From Sipunculus nudus (Eukaryota; Annelida; Sipuncula; Golfingiida; Sipunculidae): a stretch of DNA of 64,000 nt. Made by a program: the position numbers and the translations under genes. Shown here in pieces: positions 1-14,000 of the stretch. The stretch is taken from positions 44,653,079-44,717,078 of the forward strand of contig CM049309.1 in NCBI GenBank assembly GCA_026874595.1, in the 5' to 3' direction. Under the pieces are notes generated by a model. It was not told the DNA's origin. It searched no databases and was given only the letters and a program-made list of their open reading frames with translations. Each line of letters begins with the position of its first letter. Positions within the stretch are counted from its first letter, which is position 1.

Positions 1-702
1 ATATCAACGTCAGTGTTATTAATATATACTTTATCTTTAATGAATTTAAAGTAAATATTTAATAATAAGGTTTTGTATAATTAAAATATACAAATGGAAA
101 AATTGCATAAATAGTTTGTGGAATACTAAATGATGTTGGTCGGTTAATGTATATATACAAGTATGTACCGTAAAACATATGGCGTCACACAATCATAAAT
201 ATATATATATAAATGCGACAGGATTTCCGGGACGCTGGGGTAAACTTATGTGACGCTCGAAATTTGTATTGGACGCTCGGTCTCAGAGGTCCGAGCTTCC
301 GGTTGGGACGCTTAAAATTTTGACTGAAGAACCAAGAGCATGAAAGCTGGCGCTTGGAGCAGTCACTGACCATTGCCTACTACCTCAAACAAAACAGTCA
401 GTTGCATGTGTGAACGCTGAAAACTGACCCTTACATTTCATTATAATCAGATAACCATAATGACAAAATACGTATTCATATATATAATGACAATATTGAT
501 GTAAATTTCTTTCTGGGTATCGGTGAGCATATGCAGGTACGATACGTATTGAGATACACGTAAAGTCGATACGCTTCATTTAAACTTTAAATAAAATTTT
601 CTTATTAACCACTGTGTGGATAGTTTTCTCAAACAATTAAAATAGAAAAGTTTATATATAATCGCTCTGTTGATAAAGTTTAATAACTTATAGCTTTATC
701 CA
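1..702. other. Gene-free AT-rich sequence
   Basis: No coding signal is visible. A short stretch around 215-315 repeats the word GGACGCT several times; otherwise nothing is supported. Confidence 0.6.
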
Positions 703-1493
703 GTCACGCGTACCAATAATGCATGGCAATAGGATACTATTTTTAGGACAATAACTGGTACAGTACACGGACTAACACCGGAGTTCCTGTACTCAACGTG
801 GGTGAATGAAATCTAATCAACTAAGGCCAAGATAAAATATATTAATTGGGGCGGCGCAGGGGGCTACTGGTTTCGCGGTTGATGGGTATATTAAGAAAAA
901 ATCAGTTCTTAATTTGTGCATATAATTTTTGTAATATATATTGTAAATAAATGTATATATATATTATTATTACGTAATTTATTTCCAGCCTATGAAAATG
1001 ATAAATATTTGTTTTTTATTTCACCCATAAGAAAAAAAATATAGAGCCAGGTTTTTGTTATAAAATTAATTAAAGAAACACTGGGGAGGGTATGGGACTC
1101 AAATTTTGAGAAAATGTTCAAATATGCACTGTAATAAGGACATTTTGAGGCACCTTTCACGAAATGTTAGGATTTTCTGTTCCTGAACTAGTTCTCTCTA
1201 ATGTTTTTGCATATAGCATTGTCAGACTGTAGAGGGTGGGGGTTCACATGTGGCCGGCTTTATTATCTTCATATCGCGCCTGTCTCAGTGTAGTAATATT
1301 TGGAGGCTTTCTCAATTAATGGAGCAGATCACAGATCTGGTCATTGATATCCTTAACTTATGAATTAGAAAATAATAAACTGTGGATAACTTAGTAATTT
1401 AATTGCTAGGGTATAAAAAAGATATATACAAATGAAGATAAATTACGAATAACTAGAAATTAATAGATAAAATCAGAGATGTTACAGCACAAC

Positions 1494-1533
1494 AGGGGGA
1501 TGGGGGGGTGGGGGGTGGGGGGTCGCGGGCTGC
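1494..1533 (+). other. G-quadruplex-forming tract
   Basis: Four runs of five to seven G separated by one- or two-base loops (ATs and Ts) satisfy the intramolecular G4 rule with very short loops. It is intergenic and inside the inverted-repeat-bounded segment. Confidence 0.7.
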
Positions 1534-1938
1534 CCCCCTTTGGATCCGCCAGTGCCTAAACATAATTTTTCAAAATATAGACTCGGTTTTTCCCCCAAAA
1601 ATAAACCATACTCCTGTGGTCGAAATACCTTTCCATGTTCCTGGTATGAGTCATACTTCAGGTATTACGTGGAAATTATTTCTTTCGCTTATGTATTCAT
1701 AATATATATAGAGCTAGGAGACAATGAAGGTTCAGGTATTTATAGGATTCAAAACCAAAGCCTGGTAGAAATATCCCTGTTTCGCATGAGAACTGATATG
1801 ATACATTAATAAAGTGACATCCCGCCTGACAACCAGCCCGCTTGTTTTGGTCCAAGACTAATGCAAATCATCATAAACACCTCCAGCTAACACTACCACT
1901 TTGGTTCGTCCCGTAAGTGGTCGTGTAAGCGATATTTC

Positions 1939-1941
<3 letters not shown>

Positions 1942-1985
<44 letters not shown>

Positions 1986-2102
1986 CTCTCGCTGAAAGTG
2001 CCGGTGTATATATATATATATAAATGATATATATGTGTAAATATATATATGTATGTAAATATTTATGTATGTGTATATGTATATATGTTTATATATATAT
2101 AC

Positions 2103-2150
<48 letters not shown>
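1942..2150. repeat. (TA)n microsatellites
   Basis: Long TA runs lie at 1942-1983 and about 2103-2150, with an interrupted TA/TG-rich segment between them. Confidence 0.95.
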
Positions 2151-2152
<2 letters not shown>

Positions 2153-2423
2153 TAGCCGCAAGTAAATGTTTCTAATTGAAAGATACTCGTCTATATACAA
2201 CCTGGCCGACGCCCAGGTTTAACCACCTAGCTGCCAAGTTACCCAGTAAGTAATATATATATCATAATAGATTTCAATCACCCACGTGAAGTACAGGAAC
2301 TCGGTGTCAGTCCGTGCACTGTAAAAGTTTTTTTTTCTCCAAAAATAGTATCCGTTTGGTATATTGATCCCTGTCATCATGCATTCTTGGTACCCGTTGT
2401 CGGATACAGTTATGAGAGAGGTG

Positions 2424-2425
<2 letters not shown>

Positions 2426-2502
<77 letters not shown>
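2426..2502. repeat. Compound (AC)n(AT)n(AG)n microsatellite
   Basis: About 22 AC units pass directly into about 9 AT units and then about 8 AG units, followed by degenerate GA-rich sequence. Confidence 0.95.
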
Positions 2503-2503
<1 letters not shown>

Positions 2504-3434
2504 ACGAGAGGACGAAAAATGAGAGAGACAGAGAGAGGGAGAGAAAGATAGACAGAGGACTTGAAAATCTCACCTACCGTTTGATTGTGAAGGATACGCA
2601 GTCCTGTCGACTATCTAGCAAATCCGTACAAATCGGAGTGGTTCCTCTACTTTAAAGTCCAGTTTCCTCACGGCAGGGTTTACAAGAAGTTACCTAGGAG
2701 CGCTCTCAGTACTCTGATGTATATGATTACTTGATCACTGCAATTCACAGTTGGTACCTGTTGAGTATCTCTATTCCTTCTTATAAAGTAAACATGAACC
2801 CCAAAAGGGGATCATATAGTCGCATGTTCCTAACCTGCTTTTGATATGCGAGCGGCTACACGAAAATGCTTACAAGGAAGTTAATACGATGCCCTTTGAC
2901 CTCTGGATGCGGCTTATTTATTTTCCGTACATTGTGGGTATTTTTTGCTACGCGATCATCGTAACCCTAAATGTAACATTGTTTAGAAAGCACAGCGAAA
3001 CCGCGTTATATATATCGATAAGATCGTTATAGGCCCAAAACCAGATAAGAGGCTCAGCCGATCTCAAAGGTATCCTTGTTGTGTCATAGTAGATGGGTTA
3101 TTATTATTAATATTATTTTATTATTTTTATTACTGGCATTACTATTTTATTGTATATTATTGGATTACATATTTTATTACTATTATAATAACTTTAAAGT
3201 GTATATAAACAATTTTATAATTTTACAAAATAGTTCGCTGGGAACTCTTTTTGCGATAAAAATGCCGAGAAATATTATATGTGGTGCTGCAACATGTCAG
3301 GATATAAGTCACGCTCCAATTATTTCGTCCACAAAAATATATTCTTGTTTACTTTTTTCAAATGTTTATTAAACATTTTATATAATAAATATTGCATATA
3401 ATATTTAAAGTAAATGTTGCATATAGTAAATCTG

Positions 3435-3440
<6 letters not shown>
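2503..3440. other. Gene-free sequence
   Basis: Short ORFs only, with no recognisable domain and no splice-consistent partners. Nothing is supported beyond AT-rich low-complexity patches near 3105-3225. Confidence 0.5.

Positions 3441-3518
<78 letters not shown>
3441..3518. repeat. (AT)n microsatellite
   Basis: About 39 uninterrupted AT units. Confidence 0.97.
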
Positions 3519-3520
<2 letters not shown>

Positions 3521-4587
3521 GATAATTATTTTTCTGTTTTCCCTCCAATGAGGTTTGGACTAATTTGCTTTACGTGTCGGTATGTGTATACGTTCGCATT
3601 GAGCTTAGATTCGTTATTTATGGAATGCGGATAAAATCGGTATTGACTTAATCTTGTGAGATTCCTTATATGCGGGTCCGCCATGCGGAATGCGTATCCG
3701 GCAAAACGAATTGAAAACACGCATGCAGCATTTTATCGAACCAGATAGTACATGGAGGGCAATATATTAGTAAAGTTGCCGTTTTCCCCTTTGATAACAG
3801 ATATGGAAGAATATAGGTGGTACATTGTTACTATATAATAACAATAGCAACAAACCTGAACGTAGTGTTCATAACCTGAACCTTAAAATGTTAATGGCTC
3901 ATGCATAAAACCAGTAGCCACTTACAGGCCATCAGATGAACTGAGACCTCACGGAAACCGTACCTCCTCAATCAAGGCCGCACAATCCTAAACCGGGTTT
4001 AAAACAGATTTAACCAGATTCGGTTTGCAAGTGGATTTTTGTACTTCCTAGCTCTTATAGTATCTATACAAGATTATTCACTCATCAGTCTGAGCATTCA
4101 CGGCATCATTCACTTACGCGCATATCCAAGCGTCACTTGTCTTTTCCGTTACGTCCTACGTTTCCAAAAGAAAAAGCGACACATAACTGTGTATAGCTCA
4201 TATGATTAAAGCTTCCGTCTTAACTAATTTGGAGAAAAATATTATTTAAGCTATATACGTGTCCATTTCTATACATGGACGCGGTAAGCTGTGTTTCCAT
4301 AAGCGTGTAAGCATTAGCGAACGTGGTAAAACTCGATCCTATGGCAATATAACAATAACAATGGCAATAACTATTGAGCGTTTCCATAAATATCTGCACG
4401 TAGGGGAACGCGAATGGAAGCATGAAGGCGAACATGATTTTTGGTCGTTGCGTGTTTGAATTCCCATTTCATCGGACAATCAGTCAAAGACACCAGTAGC
4501 GTAGATTAATCACTTTCCTGTACAAATATTATTCAACCATTAAACCAGCGAACCGTTAGCTTATTACTTCATTACGGAGGTCCCCTT
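3519..4587. other. Gene-free sequence
   Basis: No coding or repeat structure that I can support. Confidence 0.5.
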
Positions 4588-5653
4588 TTTAGCTCAGCTG
4601 ACTGTAAGTCCGGCGTCCGTCCGTCCGTTAACAGGGCACAAATCGTAACCGTTAGACCTAGAAACTTCTAACTGTACATCCTGGGAGGTCCTGGGTAAAT
4701 CTCCTTGGAAACCTGAAATTAGGTCATGGTGACCTTTATTTTGTGACTTACGTGCCAAAAACACGATTTTGGGCACCCAGATAGTCAGACGGGGCACAAA
4801 TTGTATCCATTAGGCCTAGAAACCTCTAACCTGACATTTTGGGAGATCCTGGGCAAATGCTCTTGGAAACCTGAAACGAGGTCGCCATGACCTATATTTT
4901 GCGACCTTTAGCAAAAGTAGTCATATAAGCACCCTGAATGTCAGATGGGGACAAATTGTAAATGTGAGGCATAGAATTTTTTAACTGTACATTCTGGGAG
5001 AGGTCCTGGGCAAATCTCCTTGGAAACCTGAAATTAGGTCATGGTGACCTATATTTTGTGACCTACAGGCCGAAAACAGTATTTTGAGCACCCCGAAAGT
5101 CAGGCAATGCACACATTGTATTTGTTAGGCCTAGAATCTTCTTATGTAACATTCAGAGAGATCCTTGGCAAATGTCTGTGGAAATCTGAAATTAGGTCAC
5201 CATGACCTATATTTTGCGACCTTTGGCAAAAGAAGTCATATAAGCACCCAGACAGTCAGTCAGGGCATCTGTAAAGCCTAGAATCATCTAACATAAAATT
5301 CAGGGAGGTCCTAGTCAAGTGTCCTTGGAAACCTGAAATTAGGTCATGGTGACCGATATTCTGCTAGCTATGGACCAGGAACATGATTTTGAACACCTAA
5401 AGAGACAGGGTACAAATTGTATCTATTTTACTTGTAACCTTCTATTGTGAAATCCAAGGGGGTCCTGGGCAGGTCTCCTATGAATCCTGAAATTTTTATT
5501 TTCTGTCCATTTTTTCAACACTGTATTTAGCCAAAGGCTCTTCTCTCAGACAATATATAACATTAATAAAAAAAAAAAAAAAACAAAAAAAAAAAAAACA
5601 CGAGCACCCAGTCAAAACTAGCTGAGCGTCATGGCCCATGGGCCACTTGTGTT
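4588..5653 (+). mobile_element. Tandem-core non-autonomous element, family A-like
   Basis: The left end TAGCTCAGCTGACTGTAAG is followed by CCGT repeats, then about six diverged monomers of roughly 155 bp. Each monomer starts near 'caaattgtatc..taggcctaga' and includes 'cctgggcaaat.tccttggaaacctgaaat' and 'gacctatattttg'. An A-rich tract (about 5569-5598) follows, then a right end AGCTGAGCGTCATGGCCCAT. The two ends match those of the 2.6-kb copies in HBS1L intron 14, but the interior differs. The layout resembles pearl-type bivalve elements. Confidence 0.75.
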
Positions 5654-7986
5654 ATATGTATTTAGGACTCCATGCTTACAATATCCTGGATTTATGCCTG
5701 TTTTGCACTATACCTGGCTGCAGCAAGACAGAAATCGGGGCACCAGCTAAGTTCATTCCTTTGGACATTTATTTCATACGTCTGTTAATAAACTTTTTAT
5801 TATTACATATGGCCTTTTGTTGTTTAGGTTAGTTTCAGGTTTCAACAAACTGAGCACAGCCAAGAATATAAGTAATAACAGAAGCCCATGTCCTGTCTAA
5901 ACAAACTTAAATGAATTAATGTCAGTCACGGACACTGGCTGTGAAACCGTGGGTTGAGGACAAAGGTTAACTCATTCACGTCATGTAGCGAGAATCCATT
6001 TATTTACTTCTCATAACATCTATGGCTCTTAGTCTATGGCTGGCGAACCAGAACAAATATGTTTGGAGTAACTTGTTCTGTACATGTATGCATGCTCTCT
6101 CGTATACTTTTACACCATATATATAATAAATTCATATACTATATATATATCACTGTCCGCAAATTCTCTTCAGTTCTTGTTTTTATCTCAAGTTACTTGT
6201 AGCTTTCTTCACATCTCGCTGAAGGCCGTTACATACCAAGACTTTTGAATCATGACACAAAATAGTTCCCTTTTTTTATGACAAAGGTATTGAATTCAAT
6301 TATAAATAATACTACTGATATAGGCTGAAAACATGTTTTACCAGCTATACTTGCACACACCAAAATTCATTCATTTAAAACAATTATTTCCCAATGTATT
6401 CTCATACATATACATCAGGTGATTCAGGTCAGCACCATGACCTAAAATAGTTGACCCAGAAAAGCACGACCAGCCTGCTTGAAGCTGCTGACTTCACATA
6501 TTATACAGGGACGATGTATCACGTGGACATACATTCGCACTAGGCAGAAAAGTGTAAACTTATTGAGGTATCATGATAAAATAACTGGTATGAAATGAAT
6601 CGTTACATTCACATTATCAGCATAATTTGCATATGGTTATTTTTTAAAAATTCCTGGTACAGCTACATCCACCTACATTTGTGATAGGGCCCATAGGGGT
6701 TCCATTTTTTTTAAATTTATGGTGTAAACTTTGAAAAGGCCTCACTTTTTACATGTCACATGCGTTACTCAAAGCGATAACATGGCAAAATCGTTTGTTT
6801 TATGGTAAATACCTCAACGGGATGTTATTTCTTAACAGCATTGTTAAGCATAAACCAATAAACATGTAGCAATAGCTTTTGTATTTTGGTCTACAGTCTT
6901 AAAAAAAAATAACATTTATTTTATGCCTTGAATCCTTATTTTTTTACCGATTAGGCAACCCAGTTTATCTCTCTGTACTTTTTAAGTTTCATGTCATGAT
7001 GTCATGATATTTAATTCTAGATCTGATACGTTTAAATTTCGTTTAATTCTTGGTAAATTAAGAATTGTACAATGACAGGTGTTGCTAAGTTCATCAATGG
7101 GCAAACGCCTTTATGTTACATATTTATTGGACAGACGCGTTGATGTCCGTCAAACAAGTACATATGAGGTTTGGTCCATTAATGAATTATAGAAACTACA
7201 GCCTTAATATTTACCTGGGCTATATTGTGAACTTCTGTCAATACTATTCCCCCCCCCCCATGTCCATTTGTATTGTTGGTGAAGAAAGTTGTTGAAAGAT
7301 GGCAGCACAGTCAATAATATGTTGTGCGGCAAACTGCCGCCAGATTCGTTGAGAAGACCATTATTCAAGAGCAATACGTCTGACGTAAAGTTCTTTAAAT
7401 ATCTATTGTTTCTTACCGCCAACTTTCAAAATTACATAACTTAGCGGTTGATCATCGTCGTATTTTTGCAAGCGGTTCACGAATACTATATAAACACGTC
7501 TCGTCTTCTGCAAAGATACCCACTATAGCTCAGGTGACACACCAACGGGTGATACATTTCGGTTTTGATTATAATCTATACATGAAATCATTCCTCATGA
7601 CACTAGCATACCGACTGTTATAAAGTCAGGGGCTCACAGCAAAATCATCTATATTGAACAAAAATTGTGTTTTAATATTAATTCTTTGCCTATTACAGTC
7701 CTGTTGCATTATGAAACAACGGAGCTTATATATGTGTGTTTAGAATTATGCACAAGAGATATTTTTAGGTGGTGCATGTGTCGGGATCTTAGTTGAGCAA
7801 AGTTGGAACTAATGCGGTCACACATCCGCACTTATGTTGCTTTTACAGATTACACGACTACAGTTTCTTCATACAAGTGCTCCATTTCAAATAATTCATA
7901 TCAGTTTTCACTCTGCACATTGATATGGATCATCAATCAGGTTAATATAAATCAGGTCAGGAGATCGTCAGCGTTCAGGTCTTGTC
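5654..7986. other. Gene-free sequence
   Basis: Nothing coding. A short poly-C tract lies near 7250-7258, and a word similar to the family A left end (tagctcaggtgac) lies near 7525. Confidence 0.5.
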
Positions 7987-8027
7987 CGTAGCAAATGGGA
8001 CCTGCAGGTCACGGCGCTCAGCTGAAA
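7987..8027 (-). mobile_element. Family A right-end fragment, inverted
   Basis: The reverse complement reads CAGCTGAGCGCCGTGACC, the family A right terminus, in minus orientation. The rest of the element is not evident. Confidence 0.5.
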
Positions 8028-8800
8028 TGGATTAAAGAAGTGGTTCCTGTGACCTTGGACCTCATGACCCTAAAATCAGAAAGATTCTTACTTTAGTGGT
8101 GGGCCATATATTACTCAAGTTTGAAACCAATATTTCAATCCAAACTGGAGGAGGTATCATTAGGAAACAAATATGTGGACAGATGACCCCGGTGACCTTG
8201 ACCCAAAAATAAAAAAGCCCTACATGTTCGTTTTGAAGTTCACTTTGTGTGCTAAATCAAGTAAAGGAGAAAAGTGACTGGTACGAGAAATTTTATTTTA
8301 ACATTCTGATATGCTACCAAGTGTGTGATTTCCAAGGTGTCACGGAATTGGTCTCCCTCCAAGTTTGACTGATATAAGTGTGCCTTTAAAAGCCTTAAAT
8401 GCTCGTTTTAAAGCACACTAAGTGTGCCAAACTGAAATAAAGGAGAAAAATATTTCAACCTATAAAATACATGTAACACTTCACAAAGAAAGGTGGAAGA
8501 TGATTTTTCCCTGACTTGTGAATTCAAAAGACACCTAGAGAAGGCAAATGGCAGTAGGAAGGTCACTTCTCGATGCAACTGTCCATTAGAAAAAGCAGAC
8601 CTCCGGAAACTAACATCAAAATGACGGCAATACATGCACAAATGAAGACCTAAGAATTTTGCCAAATATGACGAGGGCAACACAACTTTCGACGACGGTA
8701 CGCTTAAGAGTGATTATGTCAAGGAACTTTTAATTGGTAATATTTAATCTGTAAACATTCCAGCTGTACATGATATGGTTTGTAGGCAAAGAAATTTGGT
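8028..8800. other. Gene-free sequence with old repeat remnants
   Basis: Contains 'gaccttgacc'-type words typical of tandem-core elements elsewhere in the window, but no complete monomer array. Confidence 0.4.
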
Positions 8801-8939
8801 GTTGTTGACAAACGTTAGAGTGGTAGGAGGAGCATTGACCTGGTGCCAGGGTCCCTGATAGTCGGGGTTTTCCACCTCATGGTCAAATATACATTATCAG
8901 GTGCAAATCTGTCCATTTGCTATTACTCTGCCCAGAGGT

Positions 8940-9815
8940 CATCTTTGGAAAGCCAGCCTCATTAGAGATCTAGCAGAATCACAAATAGAGCATAAATGGA
9001 AACTAGATGTGGTCGGACAATGGTCCTCAGAGGGCCCCGCATTTCTGGTCGTGCTGGACAAGTTTACATGTGGATGAAAAATTAAGTTAAATTTGAAAAA
9101 TATGACAAACAAATACAGGTTTTTATCCATATGCATGAGGGAAAAAATTCTACTGGATCAAATGATATTAAAGAAGATATGTGTGCAATAGAAAATCACA
9201 GAATGTAGTCTGTTGGCCATATTTGATTTTGAGCACGTCTGTAATTCAAAAGGTCTGGAGCCCTCATAGTCACCAAATGATCCCTGTGAAATTGGGAAAG
9301 CTGCAGTAGGTTGTTGTTGAGTTATCTGGCGTGAAAGAAAATCAGGGATCAGGTTGTTGCAGCCATATTAGTATTCCAACAGGTCTGTAATTCAATAAGT
9401 CTGTAGCCCTCCTAGGTAGCAATCATCCCTGTGAATTTTGGAAAGCTGCTGTAGGTTGTTGTTGTGTTTTCGCGCGCAAACGAAAAACAGGGATCAGGAT
9501 GTGGCGGCCATATTGGAATTCCGACATGTCTGTAATTCAACAGGTCTGGAGCCCTAATAGGTACCAATCATCCTTGTGAATTTGGGAAAGCTGCAGTGTG
9601 TTGTTGAGTTATCACGTGCGAAATAAAATCAGCAATTGGGCTGTGTTGGCCATATTGGAATTCCGACAGGTCTGTAATTCAATAGGTCTGGAGCCCTTAT
9701 AGGTACAAATCATCCCTGTGAATTTAGGAAAGCTGCATTAGGATGTCGTTGAGTTGTCGCGTGCGAAAGAAAGTGTCACTGACGGAAGGACGGACTGACA
9801 TGGTGATCACTTGTC
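8940..9815. mobile_element. Tandem-core element, family D
   Basis: Four monomers of about 145 bp begin at about 9237, 9383, 9528 and 9670 with 'gtctgtaattcaa.aggtctg'. They share 'atccctgtgaatttgggaaagctgcagt' and end in 'gaaagtgtcactgacggaag' and ACGG-rich sequence. A second, shorter copy is in ITPA intron 2. Confidence 0.75.
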
Positions 9816-10611
9816 AAGAAAAGTTCTTAATGATGGCTTTACACTTTTTTGCAACTTAGAAAGCCCCCCTTCTCCAATATACTTTAGGGGATGCTGTACA
9901 AAAAAACAAGATTGCAATCAACTAGTGATAATTTGGCTGGATTCGGATCAGCATATTAATTTTACCTATCCATCCCCAAGTTTATAGTTGCCTTCCTTGG
10001 TCAGCTCATCTTTCTACAAAATTTCATCAATATTTAAGAACTTGCAGAGATATGGAGATATAGCTTGGAAACACACAAACACTCAAAATTGGTCAATCAC
10101 ATAATTCCTCACACCCGCTGATGGCTGAGGTAATTAATTATATAACAATACTTAGCTGGGACATATTTTATCCATGCTACAATACAAATAAATAAGCTGT
10201 TAGTTATTTTTTGTTTTGAAACACGGCTTTGTGTAACCGAGTAAAACAGTCAGCAGTAAATGTTTGGGATTTATTTCACAGTCTTCAGCAGCACAGCATT
10301 CATTTTGACTGAGCCCCTTGCTGATATATCAACATTTTTTTATAAATTAACAATACAGATGAAGCTCATACTGGGTAAACAAGCACTTTATCATTGCCTC
10401 CCTAGTCTCATCCCCACCCACCTGCATACAGCTTCTTCATATTTTACCATTTAATGGCTGTGAATAACTAACAAAATGTGAATGTAGTGTTACATTCAAA
10501 TATAAACTTATGAGGACTTGCCCAGAATAAAAGATTGCCTATATATTTACATAAGATACAAGTACCTTAAACAGTTAATACAGGGAAAATTCTCTTTAAG
10601 GACTTCTCCCT
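9816..10611. other. Gene-free sequence
   Basis: AT-rich, with no supported feature. It lies downstream of the MTX2 stop and may include part of its 3' UTR. Confidence 0.45.
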
Positions 10612-10740
10612 GTAATTGACACCTTTCTATTATTGACACCTCTCTATTGTGGACACCTCTGTTATGGACACATCTCTACAGTTGACACTTCTATATTGTG
10701 GACATCTCTATTATGAACACCTCTCTATTATGAATGCTTC
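10612..10740. repeat. About 20-bp minisatellite
   Basis: Six to seven degenerate copies of a unit close to ctctattgtggacacct, located 0.3 kb downstream of the MTX2 stop codon. Confidence 0.8.
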
Positions 10741-11029
10741 AGACCATCACATGGTTCATAGATCTGCAACCTCAGTGATATGGGAATATCTCTATTCAAG
10801 TCAAAGTTTCACGGCCTTTCAGTGTTTGTAACTGGGATGTTCCATAAATAAAAGAAATAAACAAATTCACAGTCTAGGTGACAATGTATTGGGCTTTCCA
10901 TATTTCCAGGAGCCTATTTCTTTATAACATTCTTACAGTATATACAATGTGAATATCCTGGCTGTAAAAAATATCATCCACCACTCCTAATATAAAACAA
11001 GTCTTTAGCAGTTTTTGTGCCCTTTAACA

Positions 11030-14000
11030 TCAGCTTTCAGAATCGAGCAGATTTTCACCAAAGAACATGGAATTGACCCTCTGGCTGAAAGCACTCAAGT
11101 TGTCGAAGCTGTTGACTATAACAGCCAGGGATGTTACAGGTATCTCTGTTGTGGTCATGCTGAACAGGTGACCAAATACAACAGCATCTAGTTCTGTTGG
11201 CCTGGAAATGAAAGGATGTGTATTAAACATACATTAGGATTGTGGTCAAACTACACAGATGACTAAACAATAAATCTATTTCCCAGGCATAAATTTAATT
11301 ATACAGTTTACTAAGAACTCAACTGGTAGTCATTCAGGACATGAGAATTTGACTGCAACTGGTTATCAAGACTTGGCAATAATAAGACAGAGTATTTATA
11401 TTAAAAGCACATTTTTTGTTGGGATACTAAAAATATTTTCTCATATCATATTTTTCTCTTTACGGTTCAGTTAAAACTGAAAAAAAAGTCTGTAGTGCTA
11501 ATTAAAATGATACTCACTTTTCACCAAAGAAGAAATTCTGTTCCCCAAGTTTCTCTGACAGTGCTTGACAACATGTTTTAACTTCATCACAAACCTGGAA
11601 ATAATCATAATAAAATTTACTCCCTCTGAGAAATCTAAATCATATATGCCTGGAGTTGAACAATTAAAGGGACATAATCAGGAGCAATATTATCTCCATT
11701 CTTTGACACTATCAGTTCAGTTTCGCGTTCTACAAAAGGTTCCCAGCAAAACCGTCACTGCACAGGGTCTCAATACCTCCACTTCAATTGCTTAAGACCT
11801 TGTTATGGTTCTGCATGTCGATAAAGATAAACACGGTCTACGTGTGTCTGTTTACCATAACAGTTTTTGTCAACCTGGGAAAACGACATTTTGGCTTGCA
11901 AAAAACAGGTAAATACAGAGTGCACTACCTGCATCTTACATACACATAGTCACATAATCAGTTTTACTGAAAATTTGGAGTGGACATACATTTTGTTATG
12001 ACTGCATGCTTATCAAAGTGTACTTGAAGGAGTCTTTTGGTTTGTTTATTCAAGACAACATTTACTTGTGGCCTTATTGTTACCATGTGTGGTCATTATG
12101 CATTCTCTTCCTAAAATAAAATCATTATAAATATTAAATGTTCCTCTTGATATTTAGCAGTAACATTATCAATAATCAATTGCCTTACCCAGGTCAATTC
12201 AGTCTGATAGCCAGCCCTAGAAAATACACTTTATATAAATGATACTCTTAAGTTACTCTTTTTTAATCAATATTACACCATACCTGGTCCCATGTCTTCT
12301 CACTCCAGCCTGCTGCCTTGAGATATGACTGCACCTGCCAGCGCTTCTTGATGGGCATGAGCTTACACAGCGGCCAGGTGTAGGGAGAGCCATACCTCAA
12401 CATTGTCACCTCCTTCATCCCAGCTTCTTGCCAGTACAGGTACATCTGTATATACAATACACAGTGAGCTTATACTAGTACAGGTACATCTGTATATACA
12501 TACACAGTGAGCTTATACTAGTACAGGTACATCTGTATATACAATACAGTGAGCTTATTCTAGTACAGGTACATCTGTATATACAATACACAGTGAGCTT
12601 ATACTAGTACAGGTACATATGTATATACAATACACAGTGAGCCTATACTAGTGCGGGTACATCTGTATATACAATACACAGTGAGCTTATACTAGAAGAG
12701 GTACATATATGTATATACAATACATAGTGAGCTTATACAAGTAAAGGTACATATGTATATACAATACACAGTGGGCCTATATACTAGTACAGTTACATCT
12801 GTATATACATACACAGTGAGCTTACACTAGTACAGGTACATATGTATATACAATACACAGCGAGCTTATACTAGTACAGGTACATCTGTATATACAATAC
12901 ACAGCGAGCTTATACTAGTACAGGTACATATGTATATACAATACACAGTGAGCCTATACTAGTGCAGGTACACCTGTATATACTATACACAGTGAGCTTA
13001 TACTAGTACAGGTACATCTGTATATACTATACACAGTGAGCTTATACTAGAAGAGGTACATATGTATATACAATACACAGTGAGCCTATATACTAGTACA
13101 GGTACATTTGTATATACAATAAACAGTGAGCTTATACTAGTACAGGTACATCTGTGTATACAATACAAAGTGAGCTTATACTAGTAAAGGTATACATATA
13201 TATATAATACACAGTGAGCTTATACTAGTACAGGTACATCTGTATATACAATACACAGTGAGCTTATACTAGTACAGGTTCATCTGTATATACAATACAC
13301 AGTGATTTTATACTAGTACAGGTACAGCTGTATATACAATACACAGTGAGCTTATACTAGTACAGGTACAGCTGTATATACAATACACAGTGAGCTTATA
13401 CTAGTACAGGTACATCTGTATATACAATACACGGCAAGCTTATACTAGTACAGGTACATATGTATATACAATACACAGTGAGCCTATATACTAGTACAGG
13501 TACATTTGTATATACAATAAACAGTGAGCTTATACTAGTGCAGGTACATCTGTGTATACAATACAAAGTGAGCTTATACTAGTAAAGGTATACATATATA
13601 TACAATACATAGTGAGCTTATACTAGTACAGGTACATCTGTATACACAATACACAGTGAGCTTATACTAGTACAGGTACATCTGTATATACAATACATAG
13701 TGAGCTTATACTAGTACAGGTACATCTGTATAAACAATACACAGTGAGCTTATACTAGTACAGGTACATCGGTAAATACAATACAGTCAACTTATACTAG
13801 TACAGGTATATCTGTAAATACAATACACAGTCAACTTATACTAGTACAGGTACATCTGTATATACAATACACAGTGAGCTTATACTAGTAAAAGTACATA
13901 TGTATATACCCGTAAATACTTAGTGAGCTTACTCTAGTACAAGTACAGCTGTATATATACATTTCATGGTACACTAAAACTACTACAGGTACACCTGTAT

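Larger units (their letters stand above)
703..2405. repeat. Diverged inverted-repeat pair enclosing about 1.4 kb
   Basis: The segment 703-815 reappears in reverse complement at about 2265-2405, sharing words such as ggatactattttt, cagt(a/g)cacggact and gttcctgtact with small indels. This looks like a degraded palindromic or foldback mobile element. The interior carries a G-rich run and two (TA)n tracts but no convincing ORF. Confidence 0.6.

Noticed and set aside
1893-2573. Tyr/Ile-rich and Cys/Val-rich ORFs
   Set aside because: They are translations of (TA)n and (CA)n microsatellites.
4588-5653. Satellite DNA or a CRISPR-like array
   Set aside because: The monomers are about 155 bp, diverged and bounded by mobile-element ends in a eukaryotic genome; there are no short identical repeats with spacers.
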